Part shown: one piece after another, positions 35,064-43,839 of the stretch
Position numbering within the stretch: the first letter of the stretch is position 1
How the letters are laid out: each line of letters opens with the position of its first letter
Assembly (NCBI RefSeq): GCF_013608025.1
Contig: NZ_VDLV01000010.1
Coordinates: forward strand, 385,400-449,399
Direction: 5' to 3'
Length of the DNA: 64,000 bases
From: Pseudomonas brassicacearum subsp. neoaurantiaca
GTDB taxonomy: Bacteria; Pseudomonadota; Gammaproteobacteria; Pseudomonadales; Pseudomonadaceae
Notes under the pieces: model-generated
Told to the model about the DNA's origin: nothing
Databases searched by the model: none
Seen by the model: the letters and a program-made list of their open reading frames with translations, nothing else
Translations under genes and position numbers: made by a program

Positions 35064-36445
35064 GCCAAGAACTCAACACGCTATTCGAACAAGACCGCGC
35101 GCATTTCATGCACCCATCGACCCACGCCCATGACCACGCCAGCGGCGCGCTCAAGGGAAGGATCATCAAGAGCGCGTCGGGCATCCGCATTCGCGATCAT
35201 GAGGGCCGCGATTTCATCGACGCTTTCGCCGGGCTCTATTGCGTGAACATCGGCTATGGCCGCACCGAAGTGGCCGATGCCATCTATAAGCAGGCCAAGG
35301 AACTGGCCTACTACCACACCTACGTCGGCCATTCGAGCGAGGCGATCATCGAGCTGTCCAGCCGCATCATGGACTGGGCGCCGGAAGGGATGAAGAAGGT
35401 TTATTACGGCCTGTCCGGCTCCGACGCCAACGAGACCCAGATCAAGTTGGTGCGCTATTACAACAACGTGCTGGGGCGGCCGCAGAAGAAGAAAATCATC
35501 TCCCGCGACCGTGGCTACCACGGCTCGGGCATCATGACCGGCAGCCTGACGGGGCTGCCCGCCTTTCACCAGCATTTCGACCTGCCGGCGGAAGGGGTCA
35601 AGCACACCGTGTGCCCGCACTGGTATCGCAAGGCCCCGGCGGGCATGGACGAAGCGACCTTCGTGCGCTATTGCGCGGATGAGCTGGAGAAAATGATCCT
35701 CGCCGAAGGTCCCGACACCGTGGCGGCGTTCATCGGCGAACCGCTGATGGGCACCGGGGGCATTATCGTCCCACCAGCGGGTTACTGGGATGCGATCCAG
35801 GCCGTGCTGAACAAGTACGACGTGCTGTTGATCGCCGATGAAGTGGTCTGCGCATTCGGGCGCCTGGGTTCGAAAATGGGCAGCCAGCGCTATGGCATGA
35901 AACCGGACCTGATCACCACTGCGAAGGGGCTGACGAGTGCCTATGCACCGTTGTCGGCGGTGATCATCGGCGAAAAAGTCTGGAGCGTAATCGAAAAAGC
36001 TTCACAGGCCGAAGGTGCCATGGGCCATGGCTGGACCTATTCAGGTCACCCGATCTGCGCGGCGGCGGCGCTGGCCAACCTCGATATCCTGGAGCGGGAA
36101 AACCTTACGGCCAACGCTGAGGATGTCGGCGGCTACTTGAACCGTCGGTTGCGTGAAACGCTGGAAGGTCATCCGTTGGTGGGCGAGGTGCGCGGTGACG
36201 GCATGCTGGCCGCTGTGGAGTTCATGGCCGACCGTGAACAGCGCACGGCGTTCGACCCGGCGCTCAAGGTCGGCCCCAAGGTCTCGGCCACTTGCCTGCA
36301 ACGCGGCATGATCGCCCGCGCCATGCCCCACGGCGACATCCTGGGCTTCGCCCCGCCGCTGATCCTGACCCGGGAAGAGGCGGACTTGATTGTCAACATC
36401 ACCAAGGGGGCTATCGACCAGGTGGCGGAGGAAGTGTTGGCTTGA
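35060..36445 (+). CDS. doeD: diaminobutyrate transaminase DoeD
   Basis: 461 residues, class III PLP aminotransferase: GLSGSDANETQIKLVRYYNN, RDRGYHGSGIMTGSLTG, LLIADEVVCAFGRLG and the PLP lysine in LITTAKGLTSAYAPLS. It should convert 2,4-diaminobutyrate to aspartate semialdehyde for DoeC. Translational coupling to doeC supports the paired role. A REP pair and a bidirectional terminator follow. Confidence 0.92.
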   Translation: MSQELNTLFEQDRAHFMHPSTHAHDHASGALKGRIIKSASGIRIRDHEGRDFIDAFAGLYCVNIGYGRTEVADAIYKQAKELAYYHTYVGHSSEAIIELSSRIMDWAPEGMKKVYYGLSGSDANETQIKLVRYYNNVLGRPQKKKIISRDRGYHGSGIMTGSLTGLPAFHQHFDLPAEGVKHTVCPHWYRKAPAGMDEATFVRYCADELEKMILAEGPDTVAAFIGEPLMGTGGIIVPPAGYWDAIQAVLNKYDVLLIADEVVCAFGRLGSKMGSQRYGMKPDLITTAKGLTSAYAPLSAVIIGEKVWSVIEKASQAEGAMGHGWTYSGHPICAAAALANLDILERENLTANAEDVGGYLNRRLRETLEGHPLVGEVRGDGMLAAVEFMADREQRTAFDPALKVGPKVSATCLQRGMIARAMPHGDILGFAPPLILTREEADLIVNITKGAIDQVAEEVLA

Positions 36446-36480
36446 GCTGAGTACACAATACTTCAGGACACCTGTATCCC

Positions 36481-36611
36481 GTGGCGAGGGAGCTTGCTCC
36501 CGCTGGGCAGCGCAGCGGCCCCAAAACCAGGCACCTCGGTGCGCCAGGAAAATCGAGTTCGCTGCTATAAGGGCTGCTGCGCAGCCCAGCGGGAGCAAGC
36601 TCCCTCGCCAC
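36481..36611. repeat. REP pair (GTGGCGAGGGAG family), inverted
   Basis: Left GTGGCGAGGGAGCTTGCTCC, right GGGAGCAAGCTCCCTCGCCA, about 131 bases in all. It closes the ectoine island on the doeD side. Confidence 0.87.
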
Positions 36612-36650
36612 AATGGATCAGACATTGAAGTGAGTGGAATCAGAGCCAAT

Positions 36651-36688
36651 AAAAAGCCCGCCCGATCATGCGATCGGGCGGGCTTTTT
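36651..36688. terminator. bidirectional terminator between doeD and zapG/yhcB
   Basis: A perfect 17-base inverted repeat (AAAAAGCCCGCCCGATC and complement) around ATGC, with T-runs on both strands, between convergent genes. Confidence 0.95.
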
Positions 36689-36703
36689 GATGTCGCTTGG
36701 AAA

Positions 36704-37141
36704 TTACTTCTTCAAACCGTAATGCTCATCGAGCATGCCGGGCGAATTCGGGGCCTTTGGCGCGTAGTCCCGTGGTGGTTCCTGGATCCCTTTCGGCGGG
36801 GTCAGGCGTTCCCGTGGGGTCTGTGCCGCATCGGCTTGCAGGGCAGCCAGCAGACGCTGACGAGTCTGCTCGTCCAGGGCCAGGCGATTGGCACCCTCGG
36901 ACAAATGATCCTGAACTTCCTGGTAGCTCTGGGTGAGTTTTTTCACCAGCGAAGCGGTGCTGTTGAAGTGGGTGACCACTTCATTCTGGTAACTGTCGAA
37001 ACGTTCCTGGATGTCGTCCAGCTGACGTTGGGTGCTGTTGGGCACCGCGTTCGGCAGCAGGCGGGCAAGCAGGAATCCAATGGCGACACCGGCAACCAGG
37101 GCAAGAGTCGGCAACAACCAAACTAAGAGCGAGTGTTCCAC
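36704..37141 (-). CDS. YhcB/ZapG-type DUF1043 membrane protein
   Basis: 145 residues. One N-terminal membrane helix (LLVWLLPTLALVAGVAIGFLLARLL) and a cytoplasmic coiled coil (about 35-95, TQRQLDDIQERFDSYQNEVVTHFNSTASLVKKLTQSYQEVQDHL) are the hallmarks of DUF1043. E. coli YhcB links cell-wall synthesis and envelope growth. The C-terminus is proline-rich. It is divergent from the next hydrolase gene. Confidence 0.92.
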   Translation of the reverse strand: MEHSLLVWLLPTLALVAGVAIGFLLARLLPNAVPNSTQRQLDDIQERFDSYQNEVVTHFNSTASLVKKLTQSYQEVQDHLSEGANRLALDEQTRQRLLAALQADAAQTPRERLTPPKGIQEPPRDYAPKAPNSPGMLDEHYGLKK

Positions 37142-37288
37142 GAGTCCTTCCTCTATAAACGGCTTTGCTTTACGTTAACGGCTCGGACCTGCGCTGTATA
37201 CCGCGAAGAACATCGCAATCATGCCAGGCACAGACTTTTAGCTAGACGAGTCGACCCTATTCGGGGTCACGGAGTTCTTTCCTTGCTT

Positions 37289-37918
37289 ATGCGCGAAACC
37301 CCTGTATTCATCGATGGCCCCGTGGGCCAACTGGAAGCCTTGTACCTGGACAGCGAGGCCCCCCGTGGCCTGGCGCTGATCTGCCACCCGAACCCGGTAC
37401 AGGGCGGGACCATGCTCAACAAAGTGGTCTCGACCCTGCAACGCACCGCCCGCGATGCCGGCCTGGTTACGTTGCGTTTCAATTATCGCGGCGTCGGCGC
37501 CAGCGCCGGCAGCCATGACATGGGCACTGGCGAAGTGGACGACGCCCAGGCCGCAGCCGCCTGGCTGCTGGAAAAACACCCCGGCCTGCCACTGGCCCTG
37601 TTCGGTTTCTCTTTCGGCGGCTTTGTTGCCGCGACCCTCGGCGGGCGCCTCGAAGCCCAGGGGAAAGCGCTCAAGCACCTGTTCATGGTCGCACCGGCGG
37701 TGATGCGCCTGGACGAGCAATCGCCGTTGCCGACAGGTGGTGAGCTGACCGTGATCCAGCCGGAAACCGACGAAGTGGTCGATCCGCAACTGGTCTATGC
37801 ATGGTCCGACGCGCTCCAACGTCCCCATGAGCTGCTGAAAGTGGCAGAATGCGGACACTTTTTCCATGGCAAGCTGACCGACCTCAAGGATCTGCTCCTG
37901 CCGCGCCTCTCGAATTGA
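37289..37918 (+). CDS. alpha/beta hydrolase
   Basis: 209 residues from the ATG at 37289; the frame upstream to 37133 has no similarity. The fold is shown by LALICHPNPVQGGTM, the nucleophile elbow ALFGFSFGGFVAA (Ser near residue 107) and a final His in VAECGHFFHGKL; the Asp is likely in PETDEVVDP. Proteins of this CocE/NonD-like group have no settled substrate. It lies 24 bases before trpS and may share its transcript, an order also known from P. aeruginosa. Confidence 0.9.
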   Translation: MRETPVFIDGPVGQLEALYLDSEAPRGLALICHPNPVQGGTMLNKVVSTLQRTARDAGLVTLRFNYRGVGASAGSHDMGTGEVDDAQAAAAWLLEKHPGLPLALFGFSFGGFVAATLGGRLEAQGKALKHLFMVAPAVMRLDEQSPLPTGGELTVIQPETDEVVDPQLVYAWSDALQRPHELLKVAECGHFFHGKLTDLKDLLLPRLSN

Positions 37919-37942
37919 CAGCAGTCTGACAAGCGATAACCC

Positions 37943-39298
37943 ATGACGACGCGTACCCGTATCCTGACCGGCATCACCACCACCGGCACCCCGCACCTGG
38001 GCAACTATGCCGGCGCCATCCGTCCGGCAATCCTCGCCAGCCGCGACAGCAACGCCGATTCGTTTTATTTCCTGGCCGACTACCACGCCCTGATCAAGTG
38101 CGATGACCCGCTGCGCATCCAGCGTTCGCGCCTGGAAATCGCTGCGACCTGGTTGGCCGGTGGCCTGGACGTGGACCGCGTGACGTTCTATCGCCAGTCC
38201 GATATTCCTGAAATCCCGGAGCTGACCTGGCTGCTGACCTGCGTCGCCGCCAAGGGCCTGCTCAACCGTGCCCACGCCTACAAGGCGTCGGTGGACAAGA
38301 ACGTCGAGGCCGGCGAAGACCCGGACGCCGGCATCACCATGGGGCTGTACAGCTACCCGGTGCTGATGGCCGCCGACATCCTGATGTTCAATGCTCACAA
38401 GGTGCCGGTCGGTCGCGACCAGATTCAGCACGTGGAAATGGCCCGCGACATCGGCCAGCGCTTCAACCACCTGTTCGGCCAGGGCAAGGAATTCTTCACG
38501 ATGCCCGAAGCGCTGATCGAAGAGAGCGTCGCCACGCTGCCGGGCCTCGATGGCCGCAAGATGTCCAAGAGCTACGACAACACCATCCCGTTGTTCAGCA
38601 GCGCCAAGGACATGAAGGACGCCATCTCGCGGATCGTCACCGACTCCCGCGCGCCGGGCGAAGCCAAGGACCCGGACAACTCGCACCTGTTTACCCTGTT
38701 CCAAGCCTTCTCCACTCCAGCGCAGTCCGCCGAATTCCGCAGCGAACTGCTGCAAGGCCTGGGATGGGGCGAGGCGAAGAGTCGCCTGTTCCAATTGCTC
38801 GATGACCAGTTGGGTGAGGCGCGCGAGCGTTATCACCAATTCATCGAGCGTCCGTCGGACCTTGAGGACATCCTGCAACTGGGCGCGAAGAAAGCCCGGG
38901 CTGTGGCGACGCCGTTCCTCAACGAGCTGCGCGAGGCGGTTGGCCTGCGGTCCTTCGTCAGCCAAGTCCAGGTGACGACCCAGACCAAAAAGAAAGCGGC
39001 CAAGGCGGCACGCTTCGTCAGCTTCCGCGACGAGGACGGCAGTTTCCGCTTCCGCCTGCTGTCCGCCGAGGGCGAGCAATTGTTGCTCTCCAACAACTTT
39101 GCCGACGGCAAGACCGCCGGGCAGGTGACCAAGCAATTGCAATCCGGCCAACCCCTGGATGTGCGCAGCGACGACCTGAGTTTCAGCGTCTGGCTCGACG
39201 GCGCGTGCGTGGCCCAGAGCCCAGCGTTCGCTGACAGTGCCGCCCGGGAGGCGGCCATCGATGCGTTGCGCGTGGCATTGACGCCTGCTCAGGACTGA
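37943..39298 (+). CDS. trpS: tryptophanyl-tRNA synthetase with C-terminal DUF1508-like domain
   Basis: 451 residues, longer than the roughly 330 of E. coli TrpS. Class I signatures: HLGN at 18-21 (HIGH) and KMSKS at 206-210. The catalytic and anticodon parts end near residue 340. A lysine-rich linker (TQTKKKAAKAARF) leads to a C-terminal domain (FRFRLLSAEGEQLLLSNNFADGKTAGQVTKQLQ) resembling the DUF1508/YegP fold. Long TrpS forms are usual in pseudomonads. It charges tRNA-Trp in the cytoplasm. Confidence 0.96.
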   Translation: MTTRTRILTGITTTGTPHLGNYAGAIRPAILASRDSNADSFYFLADYHALIKCDDPLRIQRSRLEIAATWLAGGLDVDRVTFYRQSDIPEIPELTWLLTCVAAKGLLNRAHAYKASVDKNVEAGEDPDAGITMGLYSYPVLMAADILMFNAHKVPVGRDQIQHVEMARDIGQRFNHLFGQGKEFFTMPEALIEESVATLPGLDGRKMSKSYDNTIPLFSSAKDMKDAISRIVTDSRAPGEAKDPDNSHLFTLFQAFSTPAQSAEFRSELLQGLGWGEAKSRLFQLLDDQLGEARERYHQFIERPSDLEDILQLGAKKARAVATPFLNELREAVGLRSFVSQVQVTTQTKKKAAKAARFVSFRDEDGSFRFRLLSAEGEQLLLSNNFADGKTAGQVTKQLQSGQPLDVRSDDLSFSVWLDGACVAQSPAFADSAAREAAIDALRVALTPAQD

Positions 39299-39398
39299 TC
39301 GAAGCGTTACCCGACTATCGGCCCGAATAAGGGCCGATTGCCATTCTTCTGGGCCATCGCTACAGTGACGGCCCGTTTTTGTTGCCTTGCTAACGAAT

Positions 39399-40493
39399 AT
39401 GACGCCCCTAGAACGATATCAAGCTGATCTGAAACGCCCGGAATTCTTCCACGACGCAGCCCAGGAAACGGCGGTGCGGCACTTGCAGCGCCTGTACGAC
39501 GACCTGATCGCCGCGTCGAACAACAAGCCGGGCTTGTTGGGCAAACTGTTCGGCAAGAAAGACCAGGCGCCGGTCAAGGGCCTGTATTTCTGGGGTGGTG
39601 TCGGCCGTGGCAAGACCTACCTGGTGGACACGTTCTTCGAAGCGCTGCCGTTCAAGGAAAAGACGCGGACGCACTTCCACCGCTTCATGAAGCGCGTGCA
39701 CGAAGAAATGAAGACCCTGGGCGGCGAAAAGAACCCGCTGACCATCATCGCCAAGCGTTTCGCCGCCGAAACCCGGGTGATCTGCTTCGATGAGTTCTTC
39801 GTTTCCGACATCACCGACGCCATGATCCTCGGCACGCTGATGGAAGAACTGTTCAAGAACGGCGTGACGTTGGTGGCCACCTCGAACATCGTGCCCGATG
39901 GCCTCTACAAGGACGGCTTGCAGCGGGCGCGCTTCCTGCCGGCCATCAAGCTGATCAAGGAACACACCGAAGTCGTCAACGTCGACAGCGGCGTGGACTA
40001 TCGCCTGCGTCACCTTGAGCAAGCGGAGCTGTTCCATTTCCCATTGGACGCTGCCGCTGAAGAAAGCCTGCGCAAGAGCTTCCGCGCCCTGACGCCGGAA
40101 TGCACCCAAGCGGTCGAAAACGACGAGCTGATCATCGAAAATCGCAAGATCCGCGCCATCCGCACCTGTGACGACGTCGCCTGGTTCGATTTCCGCGAAC
40201 TGTGCGACGGTCCGCGTAGCCAGAACGACTACATCGAGCTGGGCAAGATCTTCCACGCCGTGCTGCTCAGCGGCGTCGAGCAGATGAGCGTCACCACCGA
40301 TGACATCGCCCGTCGCTTCATCAACATGGTCGACGAGTTTTACGACCGCAACGTGAAGCTGATCATTTCGGCAGAAGTCGAACTCAAGGACCTCTATACC
40401 GGCGGTCGCCTGACGTTCGAGTTCCAACGGACCTTGAGCCGTTTGCTGGAAATGCAATCCCACGAATTCCTGTCGCGGGCGCATAAGCCGTAG
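39399..40493 (+). CDS. zapE: cell division ATPase ZapE (AFG1-like)
   Basis: 364 residues from the ATG at 39399 (a TTG at 39387 is less likely). Walker A is GGVGRGKT (66-73), Walker B is VICFDEFF, and the arginine-rich C-terminus FEFQRTLSRLLEMQS is typical. ZapE is an ATPase linked to the Z-ring and inner-membrane homeostasis. It follows trpS by 100 bases. Confidence 0.95.
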   Translation: MTPLERYQADLKRPEFFHDAAQETAVRHLQRLYDDLIAASNNKPGLLGKLFGKKDQAPVKGLYFWGGVGRGKTYLVDTFFEALPFKEKTRTHFHRFMKRVHEEMKTLGGEKNPLTIIAKRFAAETRVICFDEFFVSDITDAMILGTLMEELFKNGVTLVATSNIVPDGLYKDGLQRARFLPAIKLIKEHTEVVNVDSGVDYRLRHLEQAELFHFPLDAAAEESLRKSFRALTPECTQAVENDELIIENRKIRAIRTCDDVAWFDFRELCDGPRSQNDYIELGKIFHAVLLSGVEQMSVTTDDIARRFINMVDEFYDRNVKLIISAEVELKDLYTGGRLTFEFQRTLSRLLEMQSHEFLSRAHKP

Positions 40494-40552
40494 GGGATTG
40501 GCAACAGAGGAGGGCAGCAGCCATGCTGTTCTTTCAAGGGCAGCAAGCACCT

Positions 40553-40603
40553 GTGGCGAGGGAGCTTGCTCCCGCTGGGTTGCGCAGCAGCCCCTCGCGC
40601 CAC
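40553..40603. repeat. REP unit with degenerate partner
   Basis: GTGGCGAGGGAGCTTGCTCC is intact on the left; on the right only CCCCTCGCGCCAC remains, so the spacer has collapsed relative to the other pairs. It lies at the junction between zapE and the accessory nitrilase-asparaginase block. Confidence 0.75.
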
Positions 40604-40630
40604 AGCGGTCTAGCCAATTCTCAAATGCTG

Positions 40631-41608
40631 CTAAGACGTCATATAGCGAGCCAAGTCGTCTTGTCGCTGGCACCCGATCAATAACCACAAGAGAATCCTC
40701 GCTTTGCGCGGGCAGGCAAAGCCAGCCATCGAAGCGCCTCTTTGTATCAAATCCATCTCGCCACCCTTGAACCCGTAGGTTGAACGAGCCGTGGAGCCGG
40801 AGCCACAGCGAGTTGCAACGATGACCGGGATCTTGTCTGCAATGGCATCGATCGCCTCAGTCCAGGTTTCAGAAAGGTGCCCTGCACCGAAACCGGCGAT
40901 GACCAACCCTTCATAGCCCAGCGCAAGTATGTTTTCCAATAACAAGGTGTCGGCAGACAGTGTCGCTTGTAACAAGGCGACCTTATGTGTCGTGTGTTGC
41001 GGCGCAGGCAAGACGCTGCGCTGTCGTGCGGGATGCAAATAGCGGACGGCACCTTCCATCAACAGACCGGTCGGGCCCATGTTGGGTGAAGAAAAAGCCT
41101 GCAACCCCATCGAATCGCTTTTGCGAACCGCTTGCGCCGAATGAATCTGCCCGTTCATCACCACCTGGACGCCTCGTCGCCGGCTCTTCTTGGCCAGGCC
41201 GACTCGACAGGCATCCAACAGGTTTCCCGGTCCGTCGGCCCCTGCCTGGGCAGCAGAGCGCATTGCCCCAGTGAGGACCAAGGGTTCGTCGTGGTCCCAT
41301 AGAAAGTCCAGGAACGTAGCGGCTTCTTCCAGCGTATCGGTGCCTTGAGTGATGACAATACCCACTGCCCCCTGCTCGATCTGGTATTTGGCCCAATGGA
41401 GAACGCTCAGCAGGTACTCGAAATCCAATGAGGCACTGGGCAACATTCCCAGCGTTTCGACGGTAACGTGGGCATGGGATCTCAACTCCGGTACTGAAGC
41501 CAGCAGGGTCGCGCCGCTGACGGTCGGGACCACACCTTCCCCGGAGGCCCGGGCCTGCATGCTGACGGTGCCTCCGAGTGATGCAATAGCCAGTTTTGGC
41601 AGGTTCAT
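40631..41608 (-). CDS. asparaginase-family amidohydrolase
   Basis: 325 residues from the ATG at 41608. The two catalytic threonines are present: ASLGGTVSMQ near residue 12 and the TD pair in VITQGTDTLEEAATFLDF near residue 90; VLTGAMRSAAQAGADGPGNLLDA is the next conserved block. No signal peptide is seen, so a cytoplasmic enzyme is likely, unlike periplasmic AnsB. It releases ammonia from asparagine, glutamine or a related amide. Last gene of a three-gene minus-strand operon. Confidence 0.9.
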   Translation of the reverse strand: MNLPKLAIASLGGTVSMQARASGEGVVPTVSGATLLASVPELRSHAHVTVETLGMLPSASLDFEYLLSVLHWAKYQIEQGAVGIVITQGTDTLEEAATFLDFLWDHDEPLVLTGAMRSAAQAGADGPGNLLDACRVGLAKKSRRRGVQVVMNGQIHSAQAVRKSDSMGLQAFSSPNMGPTGLLMEGAVRYLHPARQRSVLPAPQHTTHKVALLQATLSADTLLLENILALGYEGLVIAGFGAGHLSETWTEAIDAIADKIPVIVATRCGSGSTARSTYGFKGGEMDLIQRGASMAGFACPRKARILLWLLIGCQRQDDLARYMTS

Positions 41609-41684
41609 GCAATACCTCACTTTCAATAAGAAAGGCTGTATGCGCCGAGTCTCAAGGCCGCAATACAGCCAAGGGATGAAGGAA

Positions 41685-42896
41685 TCAGAGAGTTATCAGC
41701 AATCCGATAAACGGAATGATCAGCACGGTGCTGATGGCCATGGACAGGACATTGGCGATGAAGACATGCATGTCAGCGGGTAGCCGTTTGGCGATCGCGC
41801 AGGCCAGTGGCGGCGCCATCAAGGCACCCAGCAAGGCGCTTGAAATAGTCACCAGCCAACTGTCGCCGTAGGTCAACAATGCCGCCGGAACCACTGACAC
41901 CAGTGGAATGTAGGTGGGATACCAGCCGCGTCGCATCCACTGTCGGCGCCAGATGATCACGCCCAGAGCGGAGGTCAATGCTTGCGCACCGATCAATTGG
42001 GGCAGCAACCCCGAGCCGTAGGCTGGGCTCATCGGGCTCAAGCTATAGGCCAGCAATGCACCCGCTATGAGGCCGAGGCTGGCCCATTCGTTGCCGAAGA
42101 ATGGCGCTTCGGAAAAGTCCGCCAGGATCCGGCGTAGCGTCCAGACGACACCGTAGTCCGGCGTCTTGGCGGGAAGTGGGGCTCGTGGTGGCTCGGATGG
42201 TTCAGCCGAAGCTTGCGGCTTCACCAGGCCCGGATGATAGCGACAGATAAGAAAGGCGATGACGCTGCCGACAGCCATGCCCGAGACGTTGCCAATCACG
42301 ACGGGTAATCCGAGCGGATTGCAGACGTAGTTGACGATCAACAAGCTGGCGGGAGTGACCAGCAAAGCGCCCATGACTGCGCCATTGATCGCGACCTTCC
42401 AGCCGCCGCCAAACATCAGAACCATGGCCGCCGGCAACGAAACGAAAGCGGCGAAGGTGGGCTGCCAAGCGGTGGCGGTCACTGTCCAGCCCCACAACAG
42501 GTTGCTGAGCAAGAGCCCCAACAATGAGCTGGTGACGAGCCACGGCCACAGGCCGCTGCCATAGCAGATGGAAAAACCCTGCCAGGCTTTTCCGGTCCGA
42601 TTGGCCCGGTACGCGAGGTAGGCCCCGGCGAGCAGCCCGATAGAGGCAAACTCATGCTTGTAGAACGTAACCTCGCTAATATCCCCCAGCACCCAGCGTA
42701 GCCAGGCACTGGGCTGCGGCAGGTTCGATACCATGTGGCTGTAGTCTGGCCAGTGGGCGGGCCACGAGGCGCGGTGTGTGAATGAAAGCCAGATGACCAG
42801 CGCTATGGCACCGAACATCAGCAAAACGATGGCGACGTCCAGCGGTGATCCGGTGGTCAGCGGGCGTTGTTCGAGTTTTTCGCTTGTGGTTTCCAT
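41685..42896 (-). CDS. polytopic membrane protein with duplicated halves, family not recognised
   Basis: 403 residues and about ten membrane helices. The two halves are clearly related: residues about 70-190 (LGDISEVTFYKHEFASIGLLAGAYLAY, YGSGLWPWLV) and about 255-385 (LADFSEAPFFGNEWASLGLIAGALLAY, YGSGLLPQLI), with matching later segments (GGGWKVAINGAVMGALLVTP and YGDSWLVTISSALLGALMAPP). A Pro- and charge-rich loop joins them. Such internal symmetry is common in transporters. It lies 15 bases after the nitrilase gene and 76 before the asparaginase gene, so an amide or nitrile transporter is a context inference only. Confidence 0.75.
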   Translation of the reverse strand: METTSEKLEQRPLTTGSPLDVAIVLLMFGAIALVIWLSFTHRASWPAHWPDYSHMVSNLPQPSAWLRWVLGDISEVTFYKHEFASIGLLAGAYLAYRANRTGKAWQGFSICYGSGLWPWLVTSSLLGLLLSNLLWGWTVTATAWQPTFAAFVSLPAAMVLMFGGGWKVAINGAVMGALLVTPASLLIVNYVCNPLGLPVVIGNVSGMAVGSVIAFLICRYHPGLVKPQASAEPSEPPRAPLPAKTPDYGVVWTLRRILADFSEAPFFGNEWASLGLIAGALLAYSLSPMSPAYGSGLLPQLIGAQALTSALGVIIWRRQWMRRGWYPTYIPLVSVVPAALLTYGDSWLVTISSALLGALMAPPLACAIAKRLPADMHVFIANVLSMAISTVLIIPFIGLLITL

Positions 42897-42911
42897 CGGA
42901 TCGCTCCCTTA

Positions 42912-43799
42912 TCAACGCGGCAGAGAAGGGTGCTGGGTGTAGCCAAGCATTTGATCGTAAAGGTCGGCTCTACGATCGCGATGCAGGTCATTCAGATTGT
43001 TCCAGATGGCGGCGCTGCGGGAACTGGTCAGGTCGATGTCGGCAAACAGGATTTCCTGTTGGTCGGCGGATGCCACCGCACCGATTGGCCAGCCGTTGGT
43101 GCCCGCGATCAGCGAGCATCCCAGGTAGCGGGCGCCTCGCTCTTCCCCTATGCGGCTAGCCGCTGCGATAAAGACATTGTTGACGTGCGCGGCCGTCATT
43201 GTCAGGTACGAGGCCATGCATTTGCCGGCGTCATCAAACAGAGGCGGTGGTGTCCAGACCCAATTGTTCAAACTGCATATGATGTCCGCGCCTTGCTGGC
43301 TGAGGATTCGCGGCACTTCCGGAAACCAGATGTCCCAGCAGATCAATAATCCGATGCGGCCGATGGATGTTTCGAACACTGGAAAGCCGACATCGCCTGG
43401 CGTGAACCAGAGTTTTTCCAGATTCCACAGATGCGCCTTTCGATACTTGCCGATAAAGCCGTCAGGCCCCACCAGGACGCCGGTGTTGAACAGACGCATT
43501 CCTTCGCGCTCCGCCAAACCAGCTACCAGGAAGACTTGCTGCTGACGGGCGAAATCGATCCAGGCCTGCACGCTTCGCCCGTCGGGGACCGGCTCGGCGT
43601 GTTCGAACGCGTCCTGTCTGCTGCTGAAGAAATAGCCGACATTCGACAGCTCGGGCAGGACGACAAGGTTGGCGCCGCCGTCGACCGCTTCCTGGGCCAA
43701 CGCAAGGCTGCGCAGCAGATTGGTTTCTCGATTATTGATGCCTACTTGTGGGTCGAATTGCACGACGGCGACACGAACAGGGCTGATTGGCTCACTCAT
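42912..43799 (-). CDS. carbon-nitrogen hydrolase (nitrilase superfamily)
   Basis: 295 residues. The Glu-Lys-Cys triad is intact: Glu in LVVLPELSNVGYFF, Lys in GKYRKAHLWNLEKLWF and Cys in IGLLICWDIWFPEVPR. The pattern fits aliphatic amidases or carbamoylases more than true nitrilases, but the substrate cannot be read from sequence. It is the first gene of a unit with a membrane protein and an asparaginase, which suggests breakdown of an amide for nitrogen. Confidence 0.9.
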   Translation of the reverse strand: MSEPISPVRVAVVQFDPQVGINNRETNLLRSLALAQEAVDGGANLVVLPELSNVGYFFSSRQDAFEHAEPVPDGRSVQAWIDFARQQQVFLVAGLAEREGMRLFNTGVLVGPDGFIGKYRKAHLWNLEKLWFTPGDVGFPVFETSIGRIGLLICWDIWFPEVPRILSQQGADIICSLNNWVWTPPPLFDDAGKCMASYLTMTAAHVNNVFIAAASRIGEERGARYLGCSLIAGTNGWPIGAVASADQQEILFADIDLTSSRSAAIWNNLNDLHRDRRADLYDQMLGYTQHPSLPR

Positions 43800-43839
43800 G
43801 GGATAACCTTTTTTTATTGTTATTACGCTGTGTATTGGC

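Noticed and set aside
23301..36611. Regularly recurring palindromes as a possible CRISPR array
   Set aside because: Copies are thousands of bases apart, in inverted pairs, and match REP elements. There are no spacers of constant length and no cas genes.
37238..39151. A 637-codon open frame opposite trpS
   Set aside because: Covers the hydrolase and trpS genes on the other strand; shadow of third-position GC bias.
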